Positions 7,519 through 16,021 of a stretch of 25,878 nt of DNA are shown here, piece by piece. The notes beneath the pieces were generated by a model. It had not been told where the DNA came from and did no database searches. It saw nothing but the letters and a program-made list of their open reading frames with translations. The stretch lies in the NCBI GenBank assembly GCA_964478055.1, contig CAYZHV010000024.1, forward strand, positions 1 through 25,878, read 5' to 3'. Positions within the stretch are counted from its first letter, which is position 1; each line of letters begins with the position of its first letter. Made by a program: the position numbers and the translations under genes. Source of the stretch: CAYZHV01 sp964478055. Lineage in GTDB: Bacteria; Spirochaetota; Spirochaetia; DSM-27196; Alkalispirochaetaceae.

Positions 7519-7560
7519 GGTCCCGGCGGCGGCGTATCTCTTGCCGTCGCCGGGGCCCTT
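7519..7560 (+). terminator. Strong GC hairpin between lipoprotein and TonB-module genes
   Basis: Bases 7519-7533 pair with 7543-7557 (GGTCCCGGCGGCGGC against GCCGTCGCCGGGGCC). The stem is 15 bp with two G.U pairs and a 9-nt loop, followed by CTTTAC. The U run is short, so it could be a partial terminator or attenuator that lowers transcription of the downstream genes relative to the lipoprotein. Confidence 0.65.
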
Positions 7561-7574
7561 TACACATTCGAGCA

Positions 7575-8387
7575 ATGCCGGACATGAACAGACAATCAAA
7601 GAAATACCCTGCGGTCCGCGCGGTATCCCTAGCCGCCTGGGTCGCTCTGACATCAGTCGCCGTTCCATTCGTGCTCTTTCCACAGGAAAGCCAGGAAGCC
7701 CTCACGAATCTCGCACGGCGCATTTCGGAGAAGCGTGCCCAGGTAGAAAGCCTATCGGACGAGGTTCAGCTAACTAAGACGGAGTACAACGAAGAGTTGC
7801 GCTCCCTGGAGACCCAGATTGCGGACGTGGAGACGCAGATCAACCGCGAGCAGTTGAGATTGCGACAGGTCGAACGGGATCTCCAGGAAGCGCGCCGTCA
7901 AATGGAGCGAGCCCGCACATCCGGTGACGAAATCGCTCCTCTGGTCGCCCAGATCCTCGTCCAACTCCAGAGGTACATACGCAGCGGTCTTCCCTTTCTC
8001 GTGGATGAGCGTCTCTCGGAGGTGGAGGAGCTCGAGCGCATTCTCATGGAAGGAACCGTAGGCGCGGAGACGGTTCTCACCCGAACCTGGAATCTGCTCG
8101 AGTCCGAGTTCAGGCTAACCTCGGAGTCGGGCATCTATCGGCAGACAATCAGCGTAAACGGGGAGTCTCAGCTTGCGGAAGTCGCTCGTCTCGGGACGGT
8201 GCTACTCTTCTTTCAAACTTTTGACGATCGCTACGGCTACGCGGTTCCGTCGGAAAACGATTGGACCTACCGGATGGCCGAAAGCCGGGAGGAGAGTCAA
8301 CAGATCTCAAATCTCTTTGACTCCCTGCGAAGAAATCTACGGGAAGGCTTCTACACCATTCCCAATCCCTACGCACAGGAAGGATAG
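7575..8387 (+). CDS. DUF3450-family periplasmic coiled-coil protein (TonB2-system partner)
   Basis: 270 aa. There is an N-terminal hydrophobic signal segment (about 15-36), then a long heptad coiled coil (about 40-115, rich in Glu/Gln/Arg/Leu), then a helical C-terminal domain (APLVAQILVQLQRYIRSGLPFLVDER, WNLLESEFRLTSESGIYRQTISV, SENDWTYRMA). This matches my recollection of DUF3450 (PF11932), typically encoded just before TtpC-like, ExbB and ExbD genes in Vibrio and Shewanella TonB2 loci. The same order holds here: the next start is 7 nt past the stop. It probably acts in the periplasm with the TtpC-like protein; its biochemical role is unknown. ATG 7584 is an alternative start, and neither has a good Shine-Dalgarno site. 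Confidence 0.78.
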   Translation: MPDMNRQSKKYPAVRAVSLAAWVALTSVAVPFVLFPQESQEALTNLARRISEKRAQVESLSDEVQLTKTEYNEELRSLETQIADVETQINREQLRLRQVERDLQEARRQMERARTSGDEIAPLVAQILVQLQRYIRSGLPFLVDERLSEVEELERILMEGTVGAETVLTRTWNLLESEFRLTSESGIYRQTISVNGESQLAEVARLGTVLLFFQTFDDRYGYAVPSENDWTYRMAESREESQQISNLFDSLRRNLREGFYTIPNPYAQEG

Positions 8388-8393
8388 AGGTTG

Positions 8394-9818
8394 ATGAAGT
8401 TCCTACGCGTTTTTCTACTCCTACTACTCCCCTTGCTCCTTCCGCTCACCGTCGCCGCTCAGAACGGCGGAGATGAGGAGGGTGACGCCCGGGCCCAGAA
8501 CGCCCGACTCCAGTCCCAAGCCCTTCAGGAGGCGTATCAACGGGAGTTTATCTTTCTCGACAATGAGCTCCGTATTTTGCAGCGGCGCCTGGAGGAAGTC
8601 GAGTCAGAAGGTGAGGTTCGGGTACGGCGAACCCGCCGGCAGCTGGAGCAACTGGAGGCGGAACTCCTCGAGCTCACCAACCAGGTAGAGCGAAAGAGTG
8701 AAGAGCTCGATCTTGTAGACGAGGAGCGCTCCGAGGTCCGAGACACCGAGGACGCCCTGACAAACATCATACAGCAGGCCAATTCCCGCCTCCAAAACCA
8801 CGACATTCAGAGCTTCAGCGAGGCAACCGAAGGCGCTGGGGAGGAGCTGCAGGAGGATGAGCGACTGCTTGCACAGATCGAATACGTCTTTGACCGCTCC
8901 TTTGAGCTTCTTCCGCGGCTCGGCGAGATAACCAGAGAGGAAGGCACCTTCTTCCTCGAAAACGGCGAAGAGGTGGGAGGCACTATCGTCCACGTTGGGC
9001 AAGTCGCCAGCTTCGGCGTGAGTAGTGAGACCGGGGGTACCCTTGCGCCCGCCGGCGGCGGGCGGTTGCGTCTCGCCAACCCGGAAAACGAACCCGTGGC
9101 GCGCCGGCTCGCCTCGGGCAACGAACTCCCGAGCACCCTGCCGCTCTTCTTGTACGAGTCTCTCGATGAGCTCGTGGAGATCGGGAGACAGCAGACCTTT
9201 GCGGACACCCTAGAGGGGGGTGGCATTATCGGGATAGTAATCCTCGCCATCGGCGGGGTGAGCTTGATCCTCATCATCCTTCGAACAGTCTCTCTCTCTC
9301 GGGTTGGCTGGAGCAACAGCGAGACCCTGAACGCCACCTTTCGCAGTGTTGAGCGAGGCGCCCTGGACGAAGCCATTGCCAAGGTGGAGAAACTGCACGG
9401 CGCGATGGGGCGGGTCATGGCTTCCACTCTGCACGGGCTCAAGAGAGATCCGAAGAATATCGAGGATGTCATCTCCGAGAGCGTTCTAAACGAGCAGCCG
9501 ACCCTGGACCGATTCCGTTCCGCGATTAGCGTCTTTGCGGCGGTGGCACCGCTTCTGGGGCTCCTTGGTACCGTGACCGGCATGATCTCCACCTTCGACG
9601 TGATAACTCAGTACGGTACCGGCGATCCGCAGCTCCTTTCGGGGGGTATTAGTGAGGCGTTGATCACGACGGAGCTCGGTCTCTCCGTGGCGATCCCTAC
9701 CCTTCTGATTGGAAACCTTCTCGCCTCCTGGTCAGACCGGATTACCTCAAATCTCGAGGTTTCAGCGCTCCGGGCCGTGAACATTGCTAGCGGATATGAG
9801 GGCGCCGAGGTTTCATGA
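8394..9818 (+). CDS. ttpC: TtpC-like large MotA/TolQ/ExbB-family protein
   Basis: 474 aa from ATG 8394 (AGAGG upstream; a TTG at 8391 is also possible). A hydrophobic signal peptide (1-22) leads into a long acidic coiled coil (about 30-140), then a periplasmic beta-rich part (LPRLGEITREEGTFFLENG). The first core membrane helix is at about 276-297 (GIIGIVILAIGGVSLILIIL), and the ExbB/TolQ proton-channel helices at about 375-445 (VAPLLGLLGTVTGMISTF, TELGLSVAIPTLLIGNLL). This two-part architecture is that of TtpC, the extra ExbB-like protein that Vibrio TonB2 complexes need. It should sit in the inner membrane and couple proton flow to TonB. Its TGA overlaps the next ATG (ATGA). Confidence 0.82.
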   Translation: MKFLRVFLLLLLPLLLPLTVAAQNGGDEEGDARAQNARLQSQALQEAYQREFIFLDNELRILQRRLEEVESEGEVRVRRTRRQLEQLEAELLELTNQVERKSEELDLVDEERSEVRDTEDALTNIIQQANSRLQNHDIQSFSEATEGAGEELQEDERLLAQIEYVFDRSFELLPRLGEITREEGTFFLENGEEVGGTIVHVGQVASFGVSSETGGTLAPAGGGRLRLANPENEPVARRLASGNELPSTLPLFLYESLDELVEIGRQQTFADTLEGGGIIGIVILAIGGVSLILIILRTVSLSRVGWSNSETLNATFRSVERGALDEAIAKVEKLHGAMGRVMASTLHGLKRDPKNIEDVISESVLNEQPTLDRFRSAISVFAAVAPLLGLLGTVTGMISTFDVITQYGTGDPQLLSGGISEALITTELGLSVAIPTLLIGNLLASWSDRITSNLEVSALRAVNIASGYEGAEVS

Positions 9819-10432
9819 TTGTTGATGCATGGTTGAGATTCGCCGAAGAGTTCTCTTCGATGATGCGAAGCGGGGGCTTCGTCATGTGGCCCCTGCTCGG
9901 CGCGGCGGTTCTTCTCTGGTTCGGGATCGGCTACCGCGCGGTTACGCTGCGACGTGGATCGACTCTCCCGATACGGCGTCTGGTGAGTCAGTTCGTCGAG
10001 AATCCCGGAAAGAGGGCGACCGGTTACGTAGACAGCGCGGCGGCCTTGGCGGTGCAGTTGCGTATGACGAACAGTGGCCAGATTCGGCGCATCTTGGATG
10101 ACGAACTCTTCCACATTACCGCAAATATGAACCGGTTTCGTACGCTGGTGCGAACGATTGTTATCGTAGCGCCCTTGGCCGGGCTCCTCGGGACCGTCAC
10201 CGGTATGATCGAGATGTTTCAGTCCTTAGGTGATCAGACGTTCTTCTCCCAGAGCGGCGGCGTCGCTAACGGAATATCTCAGGCGCTCTTCACGACCCAG
10301 TTCGGGCTCGTTGTCGCCGTTCCCGGCATGGTTGCGGGTCGTCTTATGGACCGGCGCGAGAACCAGATGAGCGCGGAGGTGGAACAAATCAAGGACATGC
10401 TAAGCGTAGCACGTAGTGAGGTGCATATATGA
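9815..10432 (+). CDS. exbB: ExbB-type proton channel protein (MotA/TolQ/ExbB family)
   Basis: 205 aa, three membrane helices as expected: about 22-45 (MWPLLGAAVLLWFGIGYRA), 112-136 (IVIVAPLAGLLGTVTGMIEMF) and 154-178 (ALFTTQFGLVVAVPGMVAG). The GLLGTVTGM and TTQFGLVVAVP motifs are hallmarks of ExbB/TolQ. It forms the pentameric stator with ExbD that drives TonB in the inner membrane. The compact N-terminus resembles the ExbB2 subgroup. It overlaps both neighbours by 4 bp (ATGA), so the three stator genes are translationally coupled. Confidence 0.88.
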   Translation: MIVDAWLRFAEEFSSMMRSGGFVMWPLLGAAVLLWFGIGYRAVTLRRGSTLPIRRLVSQFVENPGKRATGYVDSAAALAVQLRMTNSGQIRRILDDELFHITANMNRFRTLVRTIVIVAPLAGLLGTVTGMIEMFQSLGDQTFFSQSGGVANGISQALFTTQFGLVVAVPGMVAGRLMDRRENQMSAEVEQIKDMLSVARSEVHI

Positions 10433-10827
10433 AGTTTGTACCCAAGAGGCATGAGGTCGAGGAGCTCAACATATCGCCTCTGATCGATATGGTTTTTATT
10501 CTCCTCATCTTCTTTGCCGTATCAACCACCTTTGTAAAGGACCTTCAAGTGGAGTTGGAGAGACCGAGCGCTCAAAGCTCCTTGCAGGCCTCGACCCAGT
10601 CGGTTCGGGTCTACATAGACCGTGGCGGCAGCATCTACGTCAACGAGCAGCCGGTCAACCCGTGGATGGTCCAGTCCCTCGTCCGTGACGCCTTGGCGGT
10701 CTCAACCTCCCAGACGGTATTGGTCGTCGCTGACCGGCTTACGCCGACGGAGAGTCTTATCGAGGTAGTGGACCAGGCGAAGCTGGCCGGGGCCACGGAA
10801 GTGGGCGTTGCAACGGAGCTACGGTAA
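10429..10827 (+). CDS. exbD: ExbD-type biopolymer transport protein
   Basis: 132 aa, single N-terminal membrane helix (about 18-37). Asp20 in SPLIDMVFILLIFF matches the proton-carrying Asp of ExbD/TolR. The periplasmic part (about 45-132) has the ExbD fold pattern: VRVYIDRGGSIYVNEQPV, and VLVVADRLTPTESLIEVVDQAKLAGATEVGVAT at the end. It completes the ExbB-ExbD motor. The gene begins inside the exbB stop (ATGA), and its TAA directly abuts the tonB ATG. Confidence 0.9.
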   Translation: MKFVPKRHEVEELNISPLIDMVFILLIFFAVSTTFVKDLQVELERPSAQSSLQASTQSVRVYIDRGGSIYVNEQPVNPWMVQSLVRDALAVSTSQTVLVVADRLTPTESLIEVVDQAKLAGATEVGVATELR

Positions 10828-11475
10828 ATGGGGCTACCGTACAGACTCAGTTGGAAGCAGCTTCTTGGACTGGTGGGAATTGCCTTTTTGGGAACCTCCA
10901 TTGTCGTAGCAGGGCTCGTCGCCCTGAACAGTTTTGTCGGGGAGCGGGAGGAACGGGACGGACCGAGCACGGTGAGCTTCACGGTCCCTCCCACCCCTGA
11001 GGAACGGCCGCCGGAACCGCCGGAGCCACGGCAGCGAGAGCCGCGGCGGAGTAATCGTCCCGCCCTGGCGCCTCCTCCCAGTCTCGGGACCTCCCTCTCG
11101 GGGATTCAGGTTTCACTGCCGGAGTTTCAGGCCCAGGGGGTTCGGAACATATCGGAGGATCTCCTGGGAGATCTGGAGAACGTTGCCCTTACCGAGAGCA
11201 CCGTTGATCAGCCGCCGGTCACCCAGAACGCCCCGGCTCCCCCATATCCCGCGCGGGCAAAGCAGCGAGGCATTGAGGGGCAAGTGCGCTTGAGTGTCCT
11301 CGTCGGTGCGGATGGTCGGGTCAATAGAATGAAGGTCCTTGAGGCGACTCCTCCGGGGGTTTTCGAGGAGTCGGTACTGAACAGCGTACGCAACTGGACC
11401 TTCCGGCCCGCCAGTTACAACGGAGAGCCGGTAGAAACCTGGGTTACCATACCCATTCCATTCCGCCTCAACTAG
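10828..11475 (+). CDS. tonB: TonB energy-transducing protein, TonB2 type
   Basis: 215 aa. One membrane anchor (about 12-34), a short Pro/Glu/Arg-rich spacer (about 47-80, PPTPEERPPEPPEPRQREPR), and a C-terminal TonB domain (about 130-215) with PPYPARAKQRGIEGQVRLSV, VGADGRVNRMKVLEATPPGVFE and the WTFRPA motif near the end. The spacer is much shorter than in E. coli TonB, which is typical of TonB2 proteins. It carries the energy of the ExbB-ExbD motor to outer-membrane receptors, here presumably the receptor encoded two genes downstream. The start abuts the exbD stop with no gap. Confidence 0.88.
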   Translation: MGLPYRLSWKQLLGLVGIAFLGTSIVVAGLVALNSFVGEREERDGPSTVSFTVPPTPEERPPEPPEPRQREPRRSNRPALAPPPSLGTSLSGIQVSLPEFQAQGVRNISEDLLGDLENVALTESTVDQPPVTQNAPAPPYPARAKQRGIEGQVRLSVLVGADGRVNRMKVLEATPPGVFEESVLNSVRNWTFRPASYNGEPVETWVTIPIPFRLN

Positions 11476-11489
11476 GAACGCAGGTGCAT

Positions 11490-12668
11490 ATGCGAGTCAG
11501 AATAACGACCGTCTTCTTGGTGTTCCTCCTTCTCTCGGCCATCCCCGCCTTTGCGGGAGGCTCCTCCGAGGGAGCTGGAGGCGACAACGGCGAAGAGGAT
11601 GACGTCGACTATCTCGGCGTCGCGGCGGTGATGTTGCGAGACGGGAATTTCGATCGCGCGGAGGACGCCCTCAACAACGTCAACACCGAGCTCGAAAGCT
11701 TCGACGAGACCCGGTACTACACACTCTGGGGGCTGCTCCACCTACGGCGAAACCGCTTCTCCGAGGCGATCGAAAACCTGGAAGCCGCGAAGGCGGCAGA
11801 AGGTACCGACCCGGTCATAAACGTCTATCTCGGCCAAGCGTACTACAGAGCCGAGGAGTATGAGCGTGCGATAGACGCCATAGAAGCGGTTCCGAATATA
11901 ACTCGATATCCGGACCTCCTCGGTGTCAAGGCCGAGGCTCAGTGGCGATTGGGGTGGCGGGATGAGGCGTTTGAAACCCTGGCTGACTCAATCGATCTTT
12001 TTCCGAGCCGCACCGGCTTCCTCGAGCAGCGCGTCTTCTATCTCATCGAGCTCGATCTGACCCAAGCGGCCGCGGATGAGAGCTTACGCTATCTTGGTAC
12101 GGTTTCCGGGAACCCGGAAGCGTACGTAACGATTGGAGAAGCGTTACGCCGAGGCGGGCAGGTCAACCAGGCGATCGAGAGCCTCGAAATCGGCCTGCTC
12201 CGGTTTCCTGAGAGCAGACGTATTCGTCTCGCCCTGGCCCAGGCGTATTTGGACAATGACCAACCGCGAACCGCCGGCCGTCTGGTGGAAGAGGCGGCGG
12301 CTCTCGATTTTAACCTCTACCACGACGCGGCGGAGATCTTTCGCCGTGCCGGGGCTCTGGAGCGGGCCCTCTTTCTCAATTCTCAAGTCCCAGACGAAGC
12401 TGCCAAGACGCGGCAGCGTTTTAACCTTCTTCTAGCAATGGAACGGTATGAAGAAGCAGTCGCGTTGGAGGAGCGGCTCGAGCGATTAGGTTTGCTTGAT
12501 GAAGATGCTCTACGCTACTCGATCGCCTACGCCTACTTTCAGACGCGGCAGTTGGATAAGGCGCAATCGTACGTATCGCGGATAGGTAGCCAAGAGTATT
12601 TCCGTCAGGCGACACAGCTTCGGCGCGCCATTGAAATCGTTCGGGCCGAGGATGTGCAGTATCTGTAG
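11490..12668 (+). CDS. Secreted TPR protein of the TonB2 locus
   Basis: 392 aa from ATG 11490 (a GTG at 11484 is also in frame). The signal peptide is 1-22, cleaved after AFA before GGSSEG, a spirochaete-like processing region. The rest is a superhelical tetratricopeptide array of perhaps 8-9 repeats (MLRDGNFDRAEDALNNV, HLRRNRFSEAIENLEAAKA, AYYRAEEYERAIDAIEAV, ALRRGGQVNQAIESLEIGL, AYLDNDQPRTAGRLVEEA). In Vibrio-type TonB2 loci a TPR gene also follows tonB. A periplasmic scaffold joining the TonB machinery to the receptor or envelope is inferred. The gene is 14 nt after tonB, and its stop overlaps the AGGAGGT site of the receptor gene. Confidence 0.8.
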   Translation: MRVRITTVFLVFLLLSAIPAFAGGSSEGAGGDNGEEDDVDYLGVAAVMLRDGNFDRAEDALNNVNTELESFDETRYYTLWGLLHLRRNRFSEAIENLEAAKAAEGTDPVINVYLGQAYYRAEEYERAIDAIEAVPNITRYPDLLGVKAEAQWRLGWRDEAFETLADSIDLFPSRTGFLEQRVFYLIELDLTQAAADESLRYLGTVSGNPEAYVTIGEALRRGGQVNQAIESLEIGLLRFPESRRIRLALAQAYLDNDQPRTAGRLVEEAAALDFNLYHDAAEIFRRAGALERALFLNSQVPDEAAKTRQRFNLLLAMERYEEAVALEERLERLGLLDEDALRYSIAYAYFQTRQLDKAQSYVSRIGSQEYFRQATQLRRAIEIVRAEDVQYL

Positions 12669-12677
12669 GAGGTATCG

Positions 12678-15600
12678 TTGCAACGAACAAGCGTCACAGC
12701 CCTAACGTTTATGCTTCTTGGAGCGCTCGCTCTCGTTCCGCTCTTCGGTCAGAGCAATCGGGGGGAGGTACAGATCTACGTTTTCGGACAAGACGGTACG
12801 CCCCTCGAGGGTGTAGAAACCGAAGGCAACGGGGAGGTGTACGCCTCGGACGCGGACGGGCTGTTGAACTTCACCCATCCCGCCGGAACTCACCAGTTCG
12901 AACTCACCTACGACGGGTCCACGATTGCCACGGTAGAGGTGCCGATCCGCCAGGGGCGGACAACGGAGGTCATCATCACTGCTCGGGAGGACGAGGAGCA
13001 AGCTGCTGAGGTGGAGCGGCTGGAGCAGCAGGAGCAATCGGAGGCTGAGGCTCTATCGTCTCAGGAGAGGCAGGCAATCGACCCCGACGCCCCGACCGGC
13101 ACGATTCGAGGCGAGATCACCCACATAGAGAGCGGCGAGGCCGTAGCGCAGGCGACGGTCATCTTCCGGAATGTTGATTTCGAAACGACTACCGACGAGA
13201 ACGGAACGTTTCTGGCGGAGCTCCCCCGGGGTGAATATAGCTTCTCCGTGATTCATCCCGATTTCTCTACTCAGCAGATGGACAACGTCCAGGTAACCGT
13301 TGACGAGACGAGTGAAATCGCAATGGAGCTTACGCCTTCGGCCATTGAGCTCGACGCCGTTACCGTCTTTGCCGCGGAGGAAATCCGAGTCCAGGGAGGC
13401 ATCGCCAATCTCATTGAGGAAACCCGCAACTCGAGCGTGGTGATGAACATGATCGGTCAGGAGCAGTTGAGCCGCACCGGGGATGCGGACGCCGCCTCCG
13501 CTCTTCGGCGGGTTACCGGCCTCACCATCGTCGATGGAAGGTTTGTCTATGTTCGCGGCATGGGAGAGAGGTATTCGGTCTCATACCTCAATGGGACCCG
13601 TCTTCCGAGTCCGGAGATCGACAAACGGGTAGTACCCCTCGACCTCTTTCCTACGGACGTCGTGGAGAGCCTCGCGATTCAGAAATCCTACTCACCGGAC
13701 CTAATCGGCGATTTTGGCGGGGGCGCGGTCAATATTCGCAGTCTCGGAATCCCTGACGATCGTTATCGACGACGCCTCCGCACAACGATCACGGGATCAG
13801 TCGCGTACAACCCCGGGACCAGTCTCACCGAGCGTCTTGTAGAGAACGGAGGCAATTTGGACTGGCTCGGCATAGACGACGGTACCAGAGAGCTACCCGG
13901 AGCTATTCCGGACGAGCCTCTCACTACCGGCGGAACGCTTGACCAAGGGAACGTGACCGAGGAGGAATTGGAGAAGATAGCCGAGTCATTCCCTGACACT
14001 CTCGAACCGGACAAGCGGACGATTCCACTCGATTACAGTGGTAGCATATCCGTGAGGGACAAGATCGAACTGAGCGAAACCAGGAGTTTCGGGTTCTCTT
14101 CCTCCCTTTCCTATAGCAATAGTTGGGATTACCGAGAGAGGAGCCGCCGAACCTACGAGCGCGCTGGTGACGGTGGGAACAGGGTTACCAGTGACTACGA
14201 CAGTGAGATCACGTCGCGGGACATTGACGTTGGTGGCCTGTTGGACCTTGTCTACAATCACAGTGATCAGCTCTCAATCGAGTCCACCTCGCTGCTCATT
14301 AGGGCGACTGATAGTGTCGTTGATCAGTACCAAGGATACTATCAGCCCGACGCCGTCTATCTCGGCATCACCGAACAGTACTGGGTCGAACAGATGTTAC
14401 TGCACCAGGCTTTCGAAGGGACCGCCGGGCTCAACTTCTGGAACGGCTCCGAGCTCAATTGGATCTACGCGCTCTCCCTCGCTCAGAGAAACGAACCGGA
14501 TCATCGACTCGTGGGATACCAGAACAAGGGAGACGCCGATGAGTTCACGGAGGACAATAAGATCCTTTACAGTCGTCCCACCCTTAACGCACGCTGGTAC
14601 AACACCGTGGACGACTTGATCCACGACGCCTCCGTGGGAATGAGCATCCCCACCTTTCTGTTCAACGAGAATGCTCCCGATTTTCTGGACTTCGGCTTCA
14701 GCGGGATGTATCAGACAAGAGAAGCGGACACTCGGCGTTTCAACTACAACTACACCGAGGTTGATCCGGCCCTCGAGCTGGATCCGGACGAACTCTTCAC
14801 GGAGGAATATATTGGTGAACTGCTCGACTTCACTGAGCGTACGCTGGAAACTGACAACTACACCGCCAGCCACCTCCTCCTGGGAAGCTATCTCTCCGGC
14901 GACTTTCTCCTTCTGGGAGATCTGCGGATGGACCTTGGAACGCGAGTGGAGTACTCGAACCAAGAGGTTATCACCTCCGATTTCTTCACCGGCGAGGAGT
15001 TGGCTCCGGCGACTTTAGAGACCGTCGATATACTACCCGCCGTAAATTTTACCCTTCCAACCGGGGACCGGACACAGCTCAGACTGAGCGGAAGCAGAAC
15101 CGTTAACCGACCGGATCTGCGAGAGCTATCGGAAGCGGTGAAATTTGGCGCCCCCGGTCAACCTGAGCTGCGCGGAAACTCTGATCTGAATCGAGCGATA
15201 ATCTACAGTGGGGATCTTCGGTTCGAGGGGTATCTCGCCGAACGGGAAAACTACTCAATCGGTGGCTTCTACAAGTACTTTGAAGATCCGATAGAGGCTA
15301 TTCAGCTCTATGGCGCTAACCCGGTACTGACATACGCCAATATCCCGAGCGCCTATAATGTCGGCGGTGAGCTCGAGTGGCAGCTTCAGCTCCGGTTCCT
15401 ATCTGATCTCATGCGCAACTGGATGCTGAACCTGCATTTTGATTCTCTCGAGCGAGAACGCCGTTGGCGTAGGCGTCTCGGTTCCCTTTCGAGCTTTTTT
15501 CGTGACCTGAGGAGCACGGGAAATGTCTCCCTCATTTACTCCCGAGTCAACTACGGTGAGGTAGAACAAGGAGTCGCCCTAACAACAACCGAGCGCCCAC

Positions 15601-15947
15601 TCCAGGGGCAATCGCCGTATGTAGTCAATCTATCTCTCGGCTACGAGAATAGTGTCTCCTGGTCCCAGGACCGGCCGATGTACACGAGTGTCTTTCTGAA
15701 TTACAACGTCTCCGGACCTCGAATAATCAGTCTCGGTACCGGCGGGGTGCCGAATACGTATGAGCAACCATTCCACCAACTCGACCTCGTGATTAAGCAG
15801 CAATTCACACACGTGTTTCATCTCGGGTTCAAGGCACAAAACCTTCTGAACCTGCCGGCGGAGGAGACCCTGGGAGAGGACGGCGAAATCGTCCAGAGCT
15901 TCAGGAAGGGGCGTAGCTTCAGCATCTCCGCCACCCTGGACCTATAA
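12678..15947 (+). CDS. TonB-dependent outer-membrane receptor with two N-terminal carboxypeptidase-regulatory-like domains
   Basis: 1089 aa, TTG start with AGGAGGT 6 nt upstream. Signal peptide about 1-24. A first Ig-like/CarboxypepD-regulatory-like domain is at about 28-97, an acidic Glu/Gln linker at 98-138, and a second such domain at about 140-225 (TGTIRGEITHIESGEAVAQATVIF, TTDENGTFLAELPRGEYSFSVIH). The plug domain is at about 237-352 (SALRRVTGLTIVDGRFVYVRG, GDFGGGAVNIRS), then a 22-strand-type barrel to the end with alternating aromatic strands. The terminal residue is Leu (SISATLDL), not the common Phe. It should import a ligand too large or scarce for porins, powered by the adjacent TonB. 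The pstSCAB genes 75 bp downstream suggest phosphate or a phosphorylated compound. Confidence 0.88.
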   Translation: MQRTSVTALTFMLLGALALVPLFGQSNRGEVQIYVFGQDGTPLEGVETEGNGEVYASDADGLLNFTHPAGTHQFELTYDGSTIATVEVPIRQGRTTEVIITAREDEEQAAEVERLEQQEQSEAEALSSQERQAIDPDAPTGTIRGEITHIESGEAVAQATVIFRNVDFETTTDENGTFLAELPRGEYSFSVIHPDFSTQQMDNVQVTVDETSEIAMELTPSAIELDAVTVFAAEEIRVQGGIANLIEETRNSSVVMNMIGQEQLSRTGDADAASALRRVTGLTIVDGRFVYVRGMGERYSVSYLNGTRLPSPEIDKRVVPLDLFPTDVVESLAIQKSYSPDLIGDFGGGAVNIRSLGIPDDRYRRRLRTTITGSVAYNPGTSLTERLVENGGNLDWLGIDDGTRELPGAIPDEPLTTGGTLDQGNVTEEELEKIAESFPDTLEPDKRTIPLDYSGSISVRDKIELSETRSFGFSSSLSYSNSWDYRERSRRTYERAGDGGNRVTSDYDSEITSRDIDVGGLLDLVYNHSDQLSIESTSLLIRATDSVVDQYQGYYQPDAVYLGITEQYWVEQMLLHQAFEGTAGLNFWNGSELNWIYALSLAQRNEPDHRLVGYQNKGDADEFTEDNKILYSRPTLNARWYNTVDDLIHDASVGMSIPTFLFNENAPDFLDFGFSGMYQTREADTRRFNYNYTEVDPALELDPDELFTEEYIGELLDFTERTLETDNYTASHLLLGSYLSGDFLLLGDLRMDLGTRVEYSNQEVITSDFFTGEELAPATLETVDILPAVNFTLPTGDRTQLRLSGSRTVNRPDLRELSEAVKFGAPGQPELRGNSDLNRAIIYSGDLRFEGYLAERENYSIGGFYKYFEDPIEAIQLYGANPVLTYANIPSAYNVGGELEWQLQLRFLSDLMRNWMLNLHFDSLERERRWRRRLGSLSSFFRDLRSTGNVSLIYSRVNYGEVEQGVALTTTERPLQGQSPYVVNLSLGYENSVSWSQDRPMYTSVFLNYNVSGPRIISLGTGGVPNTYEQPFHQLDLVIKQQFTHVFHLGFKAQNLLNLPAEETLGEDGEIVQSFRKGRSFSISATLDL

Positions 15948-15970
15948 ACGAAAACTAAACACGCCTCGGG

Positions 15971-16008
15971 CATGCTCAATGCGATTGAAGAGCAGATGCT
16001 CGAGCATG
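15971..16008. promoter_or_regulatory. Palindromic element before pstS
   Basis: A perfect 12-bp palindrome ATGCTCGAGCAT lies at 15996-16007, and a matching CATGCTC arm at 15971-15977 can pair with GAGCATG at 16002-16008. It sits in the only non-coding gap inside the receptor-pst stretch, just ahead of the pstS GAGGAG site (16009-16014). It may be an operator, or an RNA hairpin that separates or stabilises pstS mRNA. Confidence 0.4.
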
Positions 16009-16021
16009 AGAGGAGTCATAG

